A stretch of DNA of 64,000 bases. It comes from Pleurodeles waltl. Lineage: Eukaryota > Chordata > Amphibia > Caudata > Salamandridae. Position 1 is the stretch's first letter; each line of letters opens with the position of its first letter. The notes beneath the pieces are model-generated. The model did not search any database. It was given only the letters and a program-made list of their open reading frames with translations, and was not told where the DNA came from. Location of the stretch: contig NC_090444.1 of NCBI RefSeq assembly GCF_031143425.1, positions 57,717,533 through 57,781,532 of the forward strand, read 5' to 3'. Below are positions 12,546-22,560 of the stretch, piece after piece. The translations under genes were made by a program, and so were the position numbers.

Positions 12546-12710
12546 TTGTTCCACTCAGAAATTGAGAACACATGCTCTTGGTGTCATGAAAATTATTTAT
12601 TTACCAAAATCGAGCCCCTGTGATGCAATTCGGCATAACAGCCTTGATCACGCACAGGGTGGCTCTGCTTCTCATACCACATATACTCTTCGTGAACATG
12701 AACCGAAAAC
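12539..12710 (-). mobile_element. PLE pseudo-LTR fragment with hammerhead-like motif (copy A)
   Basis: On the minus strand, a 7-bp inverted repeat CCCTGTG/CACAGGG (12653-12659 and 12616-12622) encloses GTGATCA, a short stem GGC/GCC, and GAAT at the place of the GAAA box. This is followed downstream by AATAAA-like sequence and then (TA)n. The same arrangement occurs in the termini of the PLEs in this window. PLE termini are known to carry minimal type I hammerhead ribozymes. This copy has lost the GAAA box, so it should be inactive. Confidence 0.6.
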
Positions 12711-12989
12711 GTAGACTAAGGAATATAACTCTTACAATAATGTTACAAAGACCCGCCATCTTGAAAGTGGACTGAAAAGATCGTGTTTTCACATAGTGTT
12801 GCAGAATTGGTTTTATATTATCAAATAAAATTCAAAGCAATTTCCAATATTAATGAAGCTGTCATCTGAGTGAAAAGTTGATACCGTACAGTTGCTCACA
12901 TGTTGGCCCCCAACATGTTCCTCAGTATGCATGCAATTTGCATCACTTAGCAATTACTATATACTGCTGAAATGATAATGTTATAACAA

Positions 12990-13680
12990 CCTGACTCCCC
13001 CACCCTACTTCCCCCTGCTCTCTGTGAGCATGCCCCTTCCACCTCCCTCTTTCCCACCATGGCTGTTGTACTGCCACTAATCATCTGCTTGCCATACATG
13101 GTCTTCTGTGCTGCCACAGCCCCTCCCACCTGCCCTATGTGGGCATCTTACTGCCTCTGAACCACTTCCACCCTCTATCTTTTGTCTCTGTGTGTGCACG
13201 TATAGTCTCACTGTTGCCCTCAATGGTGTGTTGTGCTTCCAGTGCCCATCCCACCTCCCCTCCATGGTCAAATTGCTGCTCCTGCCTTTCCCCCTGCCTT
13301 TCATTTTATATGTCCAAGTCAATATCGTCCTGGCTTGTCTAGTACATTGCTGTGTCCATGCACCCTCACTCCTGTCCTTCGTGGTCCATCAAGCTGCAAA
13401 TATCCCTCCTGTTTGTCCGGTATGATCAGCTTGCTGCCCTTGCCTCTTTCTCCTCTGCTCTCTGTTGTCCATGTACACGTCCCTCTCCGCTCTCTATTGC
13501 TTCCCATGGTCCGTTGTGCTACACTACTGTCCTGCTTGCCCTGTATGGTCTATCATGCTGCTACAAACCCTGAAGCCTGCCCCGTAAGGTCAGTTTGATG
13601 CCCATCCCCATCTTCCTCTCTCCTCTGTTATCCAAGTCCATGTCCCTACCCCATTTCTCCTGGCCTCTGTTATCCAATGT
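12990..13680 (+). repeat. Degenerate pyrimidine-rich tandem repeat
   Basis: The phrase 'cct.catggtc' followed by 'ttgtgctgcc' recurs irregularly at intervals of about 55-110 bases. The long open frames on the plus strand (13108-13598) come from this repetition; they have no domain and I do not call them genes. Confidence 0.45.
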
Positions 13681-13779
13681 ACAATAAATATCAACATGTT
13701 GAACTTGGTAGCAAGAGATTTTGGAAAAAACAAATCTGGGAATTGCTTTTCCCCAGTGACTTACACTGAAAAATGTTTG

Positions 13780-14290
13780 TGACCCTCAAAACCTGCCATT
13801 CACTACAATGCATTTCAATGAGGTGCTATAGTGTATACTAGTCCCAAGATGGCTGCCAGGACTTCTTGGTTGAAGTGCTGACAGCCAATCAGATTTCACC
13901 ATGAGATCTGTGCTTAGGGTGCCCGGATATCTATATTTCTTTTTCCTGTAATAACACCAAAACTACTGAACAGATTTACACAAAATAACAAAAAGTACAG
14001 CCTGCACTCTAAGATCTAGCTTAATGCAAAATGTGGTGTAATTTGTTCAGCGGTTTGGGCTGTAGTTGTGTCTAAATACCCTATGGGAATTAACATTGGA
14101 AGCACATTTTTCTGACCCCCCCCTTTATCTCACCCTTGCTAGACAAATAAGCCCACAACTTAACACTCACAATAAGACAAAGTAGGATACCTTTATAGGA
14201 ACATTTCATGAAGATTCATCAAAAGGGGCAAAGTTATAGGCAAGTCAAAAACACTTTTCCTATGGAAACTAGGTCCTAACCATAGCTACC
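13780..14290 (-). repeat. Dispersed repeat family R1, copy 3 (inverted)
   Basis: Read on the minus strand it opens 'tggttaggacctagtttcc' at about 14285, passes 'aaattacaccacattttgc', and closes with the module 'agatctcatggtgaaatc' and 'ttggctgtcagcacttcaac', matching copies 1 and 2. Confidence 0.6.
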
Positions 14291-14300
14291 TAATGAAGAT

Positions 14301-14322
14301 ATCTATCTATCTATATAAATAA

Positions 14323-14371
<49 letters not shown>

Positions 14372-14389
14372 GTATATATATATAGATAT

Positions 14390-14426
<37 letters not shown>

Positions 14427-14453
14427 TAGATATATAGATATATATATATACAT
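14301..14453. repeat. TA/TAGA-rich microsatellite
   Basis: Runs of TA with interspersed GATA units. It abuts the 3' end of the minus-strand PLE terminal fragment at 14454. Confidence 0.85.
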
Positions 14454-14640
14454 CATACCATAAAGTTCATTGTTTATTCCAAAGAGAGCCAGGACACCTC
14501 TGTATACTGCTCCAAAATTTATTCTCAGCAAACAATGAAATCCACAAATAAACTCCAGCGCGTTTCGGCAATCAGCCTTGATCACGGATAGAGCAACATT
14601 CCTCCATCACATTTAAATATCCTAATGCATAAACACAAAC
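14454..14640 (-). mobile_element. PLE pseudo-LTR fragment
   Basis: The fragment contains a hammerhead-like core (14554-14590) followed on the minus strand by AATAAATTTTGGAGCAG and then the TA-rich tract. The same order (core, AATAAA, 'TTTTGG', GAGTGC-like block, TA tract) is seen in the termini of the longer PLEs here. No PLE coding sequence is attached. Confidence 0.6.
14554..14590 (-). ncRNA. Hammerhead-ribozyme-like core (copy B)
   Basis: On the minus strand: ATCC, then GTGATCA, then AG with stem GGC/GCC, then CGAAACGCG, then CTGGAG. The layout matches a minimal type I hammerhead (CUGANGA, helix II, GAAA, short helix III, helix I). The exception is that core positions 3 and 8 read G and C instead of C and G. 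There is one additional A after position 9, and the residue expected to be U16.1 reads C. Activity is therefore unproven. It would self-cleave PLE RNA if functional. Confidence 0.5.
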
Positions 14641-14819
14641 ATAGGACTAGTTCGATTCTTGCCAATGGCTGCCATTTTGGTGTACTCATATTATACTGAA
14701 GAAGTTCATTGAAAAAATATATTCCTTTGTATTTCAATCATTTTCTGTACCATTTTTTTCAAAGAGCTTCAATTTTTAACAATTCTCGACATGGTATATG
14801 GCAGAAACCACTAGAAACC

Positions 14820-15287
14820 AGGGAATGTTTTACATTTTATTTTACATAAGGGGAGCGGCCCCTAAGGCAAAGGTCGCTCTCCATAAGGGCATATTATTTA
14901 AAGCCATTTCTGCCAGCCTTGAGGGGAGATCGGCCTAATTTTATCAGCCACATCAGAAACCACCAGACATCAGGGATTTCATTTCATTCACATAAGAGGA
15001 GTGGCCCCTTAGGCTAGGGTCGCTCCCCATGGGGGCATATTATTTTAGGTCATTTCTTTACCACTTGGGGGAAGATCAGCCTATTTGTATTAGGCCATAT
15101 GCCCCCAAGAGGGGCAAAAAACACTTAGGCACAAGGGATTGTTTGTGTGTGTGTGTGTTTTGTTTGGGAGGATGGTCCCTGGGGCAAGGGTCATGTCCCA
15201 TGGGCGCACATTACTGATGGTAATTTCTGTCCTACTTGGGTGCAGATTGGCCTATTTTTATTAGGCCCATCTGCCTCTCCAAGGGAG
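14820..15287 (+). repeat. Tandem array of about 170 bp units, part 1
   Basis: Units are anchored by 'ccagggatt', a GT run, 'ccttgggcaagggtcgctc', 'gggggcacattac' and 'ttaggcccatctgcccc'. Anchors at 14820, 14968 and 15137 give spacings of about 148-170 bases. The array is interrupted at 15287 by an LTR-like element and resumes at 18091. Confidence 0.8.
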
Positions 15288-18090
15288 TGTAGGAAAGTAC
15301 CATCTTTTTTGGCAGGTTACCCTCAATTTCTGCCTGATGTCAGTGTGTTTGATTGTGTCACAGGGATCTTGCTAACCAGGACCCTAGTGCTTATGCTCTC
15401 TCTCCTCTAAATGTTCTCACTGCATATTGGTAACTCAGTATTTCACCCAAAATCGACACAATGGTCACCCCTTATATGTCCCTAGTATAGGGTACTTAGG
15501 TACCCAGCGCATTGGGGTACCAGGGACTCCCTATGGGCTGCAACATTTCTTTTGCCCCCCATAGGGATCCCATGCAAAGGCTTCTACAGGACTGCCATTG
15601 AAGCCTTTGTGAAATGGTGCATGCACCCTTTCACTGCCATTTACACTGCACCAGGTCACTTGTTAGTCACCACTAAGTAAGGCCTGCCAGCCATGAAGGC
15701 TAGGTGCAGAGTACCTGTGTGAGAGGGTACCCTTTACTAGCAGGGGTGCCCCCATGTTGTCCAGGACCAATTTCCCAGACTTCATGAGTGCGGGAATGCC
15801 ATTTGATATGTGTTCTAGACATAGTCAATACCTATGTCTAGCTACTCAAAGGTAATTCCGAATATTGCTATGTTTGGTATCAATCATGTTGGACTCATAC
15901 CCAAAGGATTTTGCAAGCATTGGTTGTATGATTCCATGCACTCTGGGGGCTCTTTGGGGACCTCCAGTATTGCCATTCCAGCCTTTTGAGGTTTTCCAGG
16001 CAGCCCCAGCTGCTGCGATTCCTCAGACAGGTTTCTGTCCTCCTGCTGCTTGTACTGCTCGAGCTCAGAAAGGCAGAAACAAAGGATTTGGTGTTACACC
16101 CTCTCCCTCTGGAAATAAGTGTTACAGGCTTGGGAGGGGTGGCCTCCCCAAGCCACTGTGAATGCTTTGAGGGACACATTTGGAGCCCTCCTTGCAGTCT
16201 ACACCTGTTCAGGTACCCCCTGTCCCTGCTCTGGTGCGAAACTGGACAAAGGAAAGGTGACCACTCCCCTGTCCAACACCACCCCGGAGGGTCCCTGGGT
16301 CTGCCATCTTGTTTTCAAGATTGGCACGGAACTCTGGGAGCATCTGAGTGGCCAGTTCCAGCAGGTGACGTCAGAGCCCTCCCCTGATAGCTGCTTACCA
16401 ATGTAGCTGACCAAATCCTCTTTCAGGGATATTTAGGGTCTCTCCCCTGGGTGGTTCCTCAGATTCGGATTGCAAGACTCCAGCAGGAAACCTCTGCATC
16501 CTTTATTTCACCTTCTCACTGAAGAAACTGCTTCTGGACCTTCAGGAACGCTACAAAACTGCAACAAAGAAGCCAGGACGACTTCTGCAACATTGTATCT
16601 TCAGCTCCTGCCAGCAACTGCAACTGTTTCCCAATTGTGCATCCTCAAAGGTCATCCAGTCTTCAGCCTGCACCAGAAGAGTGAAGGAATCTCCCTAGGA
16701 GTGAAGAAATCACTCCCCTGCTCATGCAGGCACCCTCTGCTTCGACAACTGGTAGCTTTGGTCCCCCATCCTGACAAAATGCATAAATCCAGCATCACAG
16801 GTGGTGGACTGAAGTGGTCCAAATGGACCTGATGTCCAGCTGTCCAACTTTGGTGGAGGTAAGAGCTTGCCATCCATTGAAAGACAGAATCCCTGTGCAC
16901 GGCGTGATTTGCAGTTGCCAAGACTTGTGTGCGACCTTCCACAAAGTTCTTCATGCACAGTACAGCTCCGGTCCCAAGCATACCCTCCTGAGACGCACAA
17001 CTTCCTGCGACGTTCTCCAGCAGCGTGGGACCCTTTTTATAGTGCTGTGTGGGTCTCTATAAGCACCTTCTTTTTCCACGTCCTGGGGTCCTGGTCATGC
17101 TCCCTGGTCTTCTGTGGGCTCTCCAAACTGCTAGGAGGCCCCTCTGAAAACCCCTCCTGGGTAGAGTTAACCTGATCCTTCCTGGTCCCGGGCAGCGCCA
17201 TTTGCCTCCATCAGTGAACTTTGCATTTCTCAGGGCTTGTTGGCAGAATCCAGCAACACAAACCAGACTGCAACCATCCATCTGGCGTGGAACATCACCT
17301 GCATCAACCAGGAACCTGTATCCATCTTCTTGGGTGCAGTACTGACTGTTGTTCTTCACTGGTGGTTCCACTTTTGCACCTTCAGCGGGGTTAGCAGTGG
17401 CTCCTGTTCTTCCTGGACTCTTCTGTGCTTCTTGGACTTAGTCCCCTTGTTCTACAGGTTTTCAGGTTGAGGAATCTGTTTGTGGTGTCTTGCAGGCTCT
17501 TCTGGTTCTTGAAATATCTTCTTTCTTGTTTCCTTCTGTGAAATAGGAATATTCCTTTGATCGACTCCTACTTTCCTGGGCTCTGGAGCGGGTTCTATTA
17601 CTTACCTTTGGTGTTGTCTAATACTCCCAACACTTTTCTACACACTACACTTACCTAGGTGGGAAACCAACATTCGCATTCCACTTTCTTAGTATGTGAT
17701 TTGTGTTTCCCAAGAATATTTCTAACTATTGTGATATTTGCACTGTTTCCTAACTGTTTACTTACCAGTTTTTGGATACTGCTATATATTGATGTATATA
17801 TATATATATATTACTTACCTCCTAAGGGAGTATAGTCTCTAAAGTATTTTTAGCAAGTGTGTCATCAAAATAAAGTACTTTTATTTTTGTACCACTGAGT
17901 ATTTTCTTTCTTGTGTGTAAATTTGCATGAGATTTGCATGTCTCCTAGTTAGGCTTTGACTGCTCATCCATACTACCTCTACAGAGCCCGGCTTTAGACA
18001 CTGACTACATACACTAGTAAGGAATAACTGGACCTGGTATAAGGTGCAAATACCACAGGTTCCCACCACAAACCAGGCCAGCCTCTTATA
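15288..18090 (+). mobile_element. LTR-like element (solo LTR or non-autonomous unit), 2.8 kb
   Basis: It begins TGTAGGAAAG and ends CCTCTTATA (decayed CCTCCTACA), and is flanked by a perfect 5-bp direct repeat GGGAG (15283-15287 and 18091-18095). TG..CA ends with a 5-bp duplication are typical of LTR retrotransposons. There are no internal repeats, gag or pol frames, so I read it as a single long LTR or a non-coding LTR derivative. A polyadenylation-type AATAAA lies near the 3' end at about 17868 inside a palindrome. Open frames within it have no homology I recognise. Confidence 0.8.
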
Positions 18091-18484
18091 GGGAGGTGGA
18101 AACAACTTAAAAATCAGGGATTGGTATGTGTGTGTTTTGTTTAGGGGGCAGCCCCTTGGGCAAGCGTCGCTTCTGATAGGGACACATTACTGCTGGCCAT
18201 TTCTGTCCCCATTAGGGGCAGACTTGCCTATTTTTACTAGGCCATCTGCCCCAAGGGTGCAAAAACCACTTAGGTTCCAGAGATTGTTGTGTGTGTGTGT
18301 TTTGTTTGGTGCTACTGTGTGCAAGTGTCACTCCCCATGGGCCATTTCTGCTTCCCTTGGGGGCAGATTGGCCTACTTTTATTAGGCCCATATGCCCCCA
18401 AGGGCACCAAGGATTGTTGTGTGTGTTTTTTGTTTGGGGGGGCAGCCCCTTGGGCAAAGGTTGCTCCTCATGGGGGCACATTAC
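18091..18484 (+). repeat. Tandem array of about 170 bp units, part 2
   Basis: Continuation of the array, with anchors at about 18116, 18280 and 18410. It is bounded by the two LTR-like insertions. Confidence 0.8.
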
Positions 18485-21119
18485 TGTAGGAGGCTGGCCT
18501 GGTTTGTAGTGGGCACCTTGGGTACTTACACCTTATACCAGGTCCAGTTATCCCTTATTAGTGAAGTAGTAGTGTTCTAGAAGCTTAGGCTGATAGAGGT
18601 AGCTATAGCAGAGCAGAGCAGCTTAGGTTAAACTAGGAGACATGCAAAGCTCCTGCAATACCACTTATAGTTACACAGTACTTATACACAAGTAAAGACA
18701 ATACTCAGTGTTACCAAACATAAAGGTAGGTGACACAGTACCAAACATATCTGAGAGGCAATACTCCTTCTAGAGGTAAGTATTATACACAATATATATA
18801 CTAGACACCAAAATAAGGCAAGTAATTAGACATAGGATAGTGCAAACAACCCCACCCCAGAGCTCAGGAAAGCAGGCGTAAGGTACTGCAAGTTTCCTTA
18901 GGACACACTACACCTTGTGATTGGAATTATTGCAATAACTAACCAAGTCTGCAAACAACAACTGCTGGATTCATGGACCTGAAGACCTGCAAAAGAAGGG
19001 GACCAAGACCAGAAGCTGAAAGAAGTTCCAGGAAGGAGAGTCCCCGGTTGGTCGAAGACTACAGAACTGCACCCTAGGAAGATGCCAGTGGGTTCCTGCA
19101 TGATGCAATGGATGTCCCACAACGTGAAAATGGATGCAGACGTGATTTCGTGTTGGAAATCTCTAACAAGCCTTGGTTACGACAAAGTCGCATTTTGCGT
19201 CAAAATGGTGCTGGGTGGACCTAGGAGGGACCTGGGGGCCTCAACTCTGTGTGAGGAGGAAGAGGGGCCTCTCAGCACTTTTGAGCCCTCAGAACCCCAG
19301 AAATCACCCACAGGAGTTCCAGGACATGGGGACAAAGAAGGTGCAAAACAAAGTTGGTGCAGCACTGCAAAGAAGGGTCCCACTGAGCCGGAGGTCAACT
19401 CAGTGAGTTGAGCGTCGCAGGATAGAGTGCTGGGGACCTGGGTGAGGCTGCGCATGAAGGGATTTTGCAAATAGGGTACAGAGGCCTCAAGAGGTGAAGA
19501 AGACACGGTGCACAGGGATACTGTTGCTCTCAGGGAAGGCAAGGTCTTACCTCCTCCAAATTGTGGCAGCAGGACCTCAGGACAGTCTGTGTCAATAGGG
19601 TCCACCCTCTGTGGTCCAAGGAGCACGCTCGTCGCTGTGAGAGGTGTCCAAGAGAACCGGTCGCGGACTTACAAGGTGCCTGCGTGAGCAGGGGAGTGAC
19701 TCTGTCACCCCACAGGAGATTTCTTCAGTCCTTCTGGTGCAGGGTGAAAACAGGGAGTCCTCAGAGCGTGCACACCACGTTGCAGTTGCTGGCTGGAGCT
19801 GAATTTGCAGAAGAAAAGTATCCCTTGTGGATGCTTTGTTGCTGTTACAGCGGTTCCTGGAGCAGGCTGCGGTTTGTCCGAGGTCAGAGGATGAAGTAGT
19901 AGTTGTAGATGATTCCTGCTGGAAACGTGTTAGTAGAATCTGAAGAGAACCCACAGGAGAGACTCTAAATAGCCCTGAGAGGGAGATTGGCTACCTTATC
20001 AGGCAAGGACCTATCCGGAAGGATCTCTGACATCACTTGCTGGCACTGGCCACTCAGAGGCCTCCAGAGTGCCCCCACAACTTGTGGTCACTCCCCTTTC
20101 CTTTGTCCAGTTTCACGCCAGAGAAGGGGGCAAGGTACCCTGAACTGTTGTAGACTGGCTTATGCATTTCCAGAGGCTGTGGGAGGCTACCTATTTCCAA
20201 AGGGAGAGGGTGTAAGACCCTGCTTCCAAATGAAATGCTTTGTTCTGCCTTCCTGGGAGTGAGCTGCTCAGACCCCAGGAGGGCAAAACCCTGTCTGTGA
20301 GGTGGCAGCAGCTGTAGCTTCAGTGCAAGCCTCAGAGTGTTGGTTTGGCAGTACTGGGGGTCCATGGTGGAGCTCCCAGGATGCATGGAATTGGCTCCCC
20401 AATACCAGATTTGGAATGGGGGGACATTTCAATGATCTTAGACACCTTACATGGCCACATTAGGAGTTACCATTGTGAAGCTACATATAGGTTTTGACCT
20501 ATATGTAGTGCACATGTGTAATGGCGTCCCTGTACTCTCAAAGTCCTGGGAAATGGCCCTGAACTATGTGGGGGCACCTTTGCTAGTGCAAGGGTGCCCT
20601 CACACTTAGTAACGTTGCACCTAACCTTCAGCAAGTGAAGGTTTGACATATAGGTGACTTATAAGTTACTTAAGTGCAGTGAAAATGGCTGTCAAATAAC
20701 ATGTGTGTTATTTCACACAGGCTGCAGTGGCAGTCCTGTGAAAGGGTTTGTCTGAGCTCCTTATTGGTGGCAAAAAAAATGCTGCAGCCCAAAAGGATTT
20801 CCTGGAACCCCAATGCCCTGGGAACCTAGGTACCATATACTTGGGACTTATAAGGGGGGTTTAGTGTGCCAATTGAAATTGGTAAATGAAGTCACTAGCC
20901 GACAGTGATACATTAAAAAGCAGAGAGAGCATAAGCACTGAGGTTCTGATTAGAAGAGTCTCAATGACACAGTTAAGCACTATACAGACACACACATTAG
21001 GCCATAAACTATGAGTACTGGGGTCCTGACCAGCAGGATCCCAATGAGACAGGCAAAAACATACTGACATACAGGTAAAAATGGGGGTAACATGCCAAGA
21101 AAGATGGTACTTTCCTACA
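18485..21119 (-). mobile_element. LTR-like element, inverted copy, 2.6 kb
   Basis: On the minus strand it starts TGTAGGAAAG at 21119 and ends CAGCCTCCTACA at 18485. The 5-bp repeat ATTAC flanks it (18480-18484 and 21120-21124), so the insertion is complete. It is colinear with the copy at 15288-18090 but clearly diverged, so the two are separate insertions and not one inverted duplication. No coding sequence is recognised. Confidence 0.85.
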
Positions 21120-21770
21120 ATTACTGATTGCAATTTCTGCCCTCCTTGGGGGCAGATTGGCCTATGTTTATTAGACCCATCTGCACCCAAGGGGGGAAGA
21201 AACCACTTAGGTACTAGGGATTGTTGTGTGTGTGTGTGTGTTTTATTTGGGTGGGCAGCCCCTTGGGCAAGGGTCATTCCCCATGGAGGTACTTTAGTGT
21301 TGGCCATTGTTTCCCTAGTTGAGGGTAGATCAGTCTATTTTTATTAGGCCCATCTGCCCCCAAGGGAGTAGAAACCACTTAGTCACAAGGGATTATTGTG
21401 TGTGTATGTGTTTTGATTGGGGGGTTAGAGGGTTGCCCCTTGGGCAAGGGTCACTCTCCTTTGGGGGAGCATTCATTTTGCACTTTTCTGTACCCTTGTT
21501 GGCAGATGGGCCTATTTTCTAATGCTCATTTGCCCACAAAGGGGTAGAAAGCCCTCTAGACACCAGGGATATTTTTAATAAAAAAAAGAGGGTGGGGGTA
21601 TGACCATAACCCACCCCAAATAAATGAGGACAGAGTTGTTCTGCCCACCAGGGGGCAGATGTGGTAATTACCCCTGATCTGCCCTGTGGGTAGGCAGAAT
21701 GCCCTCCGGATGCCAGGTAATAAAAAGCAAAATAGAGGGGTGGGGGCTGCCAACCACTATGGGCATGATT
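21120..21770 (+). repeat. Tandem array of about 170 bp units, part 3
   Basis: Anchors at about 21218, 21386, 21567 and 21711. Units become more diverged to the right and the array fades out near 21770. Confidence 0.75.
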
Positions 21771-22560
21771 ATGCCCCCCGCCCTAGCTGAAGGGGCTAAC
21801 AGTCTTCCAGGCTCTCTTGCAAAATAAAGCATCTCATCCCAATGGCAAGCAAGAAGGCATTTGATTTTTTGGGGTTTTGATTTTACATGTGGGCCAAGAG
21901 AGCTCGGCTAACCCCCTTGGAATGGTGACCGGCTGCAATTTTTGGACTTTGGTACACTGTAACCTAGAAAGACTTACCAGACCTAGAGACATCTAAAAAC
22001 TAAACATCTGGGGAAGTCCAGGGGGGTGTGCTTCACATGCACCCCACACCATTTTCTTACCCACAATGCCCTGCAAACCTCCAACTTTGCTTGAAATCAC
22101 ATATGTTCCCTACATTTTTGTGTTGGAACTTTCTGGAATCCCCAGGAATCCACCAAATTTCTACCACCAAACATTGTCACATATATCCCATATATTCTGT
22201 CCCACTTGCCAGCCTGAAAATGTTTGAAAAAAACTGTCCTTTTCGACCCGCTTTGGTACCCCCTCAATTTCAAAATGTTTTTGGCCCTTTCCTGTCATAG
22301 GTACTTAGCCCACCTACACAAGTGAGGTATCATTTAATGGGATCCTTAAGGGATCACTTGGTGGTAGGAAATATGTGCCGGTGAGGTGATCCTACACAGA
22401 AATGTGAGGAAAATAAGACTTTTTTTTAGCTAAAGTTGTGGTTTGCGGGGATTCTGGGTAAGAAAACCCTCAGAGATCCATGCAAGTCACACCTTCCTAA
22501 AGTCCCTCTGGTGTCTTGTTTTCAGAAATATCTGGGTTTGGTAGGTTTCCCTAGATGATT
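21771..22560. other. Unique-looking spacer, perhaps tail of the repeat-bearing element
   Basis: Continuous with the last degenerate array unit, so it may belong to the same larger repeat. No genes or terminal repeats found. Confidence 0.3.

Noticed and set aside
11733..12571. Multiple Phe/Leu/Cys-rich minus-strand frames that look like membrane proteins
   Set aside because: They are translations of a purine-rich minisatellite. Composition explains the apparent hydrophobicity.
16470..17470. Open frames up to 133 codons inside the LTR-like element
   Set aside because: They are not conserved in the other copies (25555-29109, 18485-21119), and no gag, pol or env-like motif is present.
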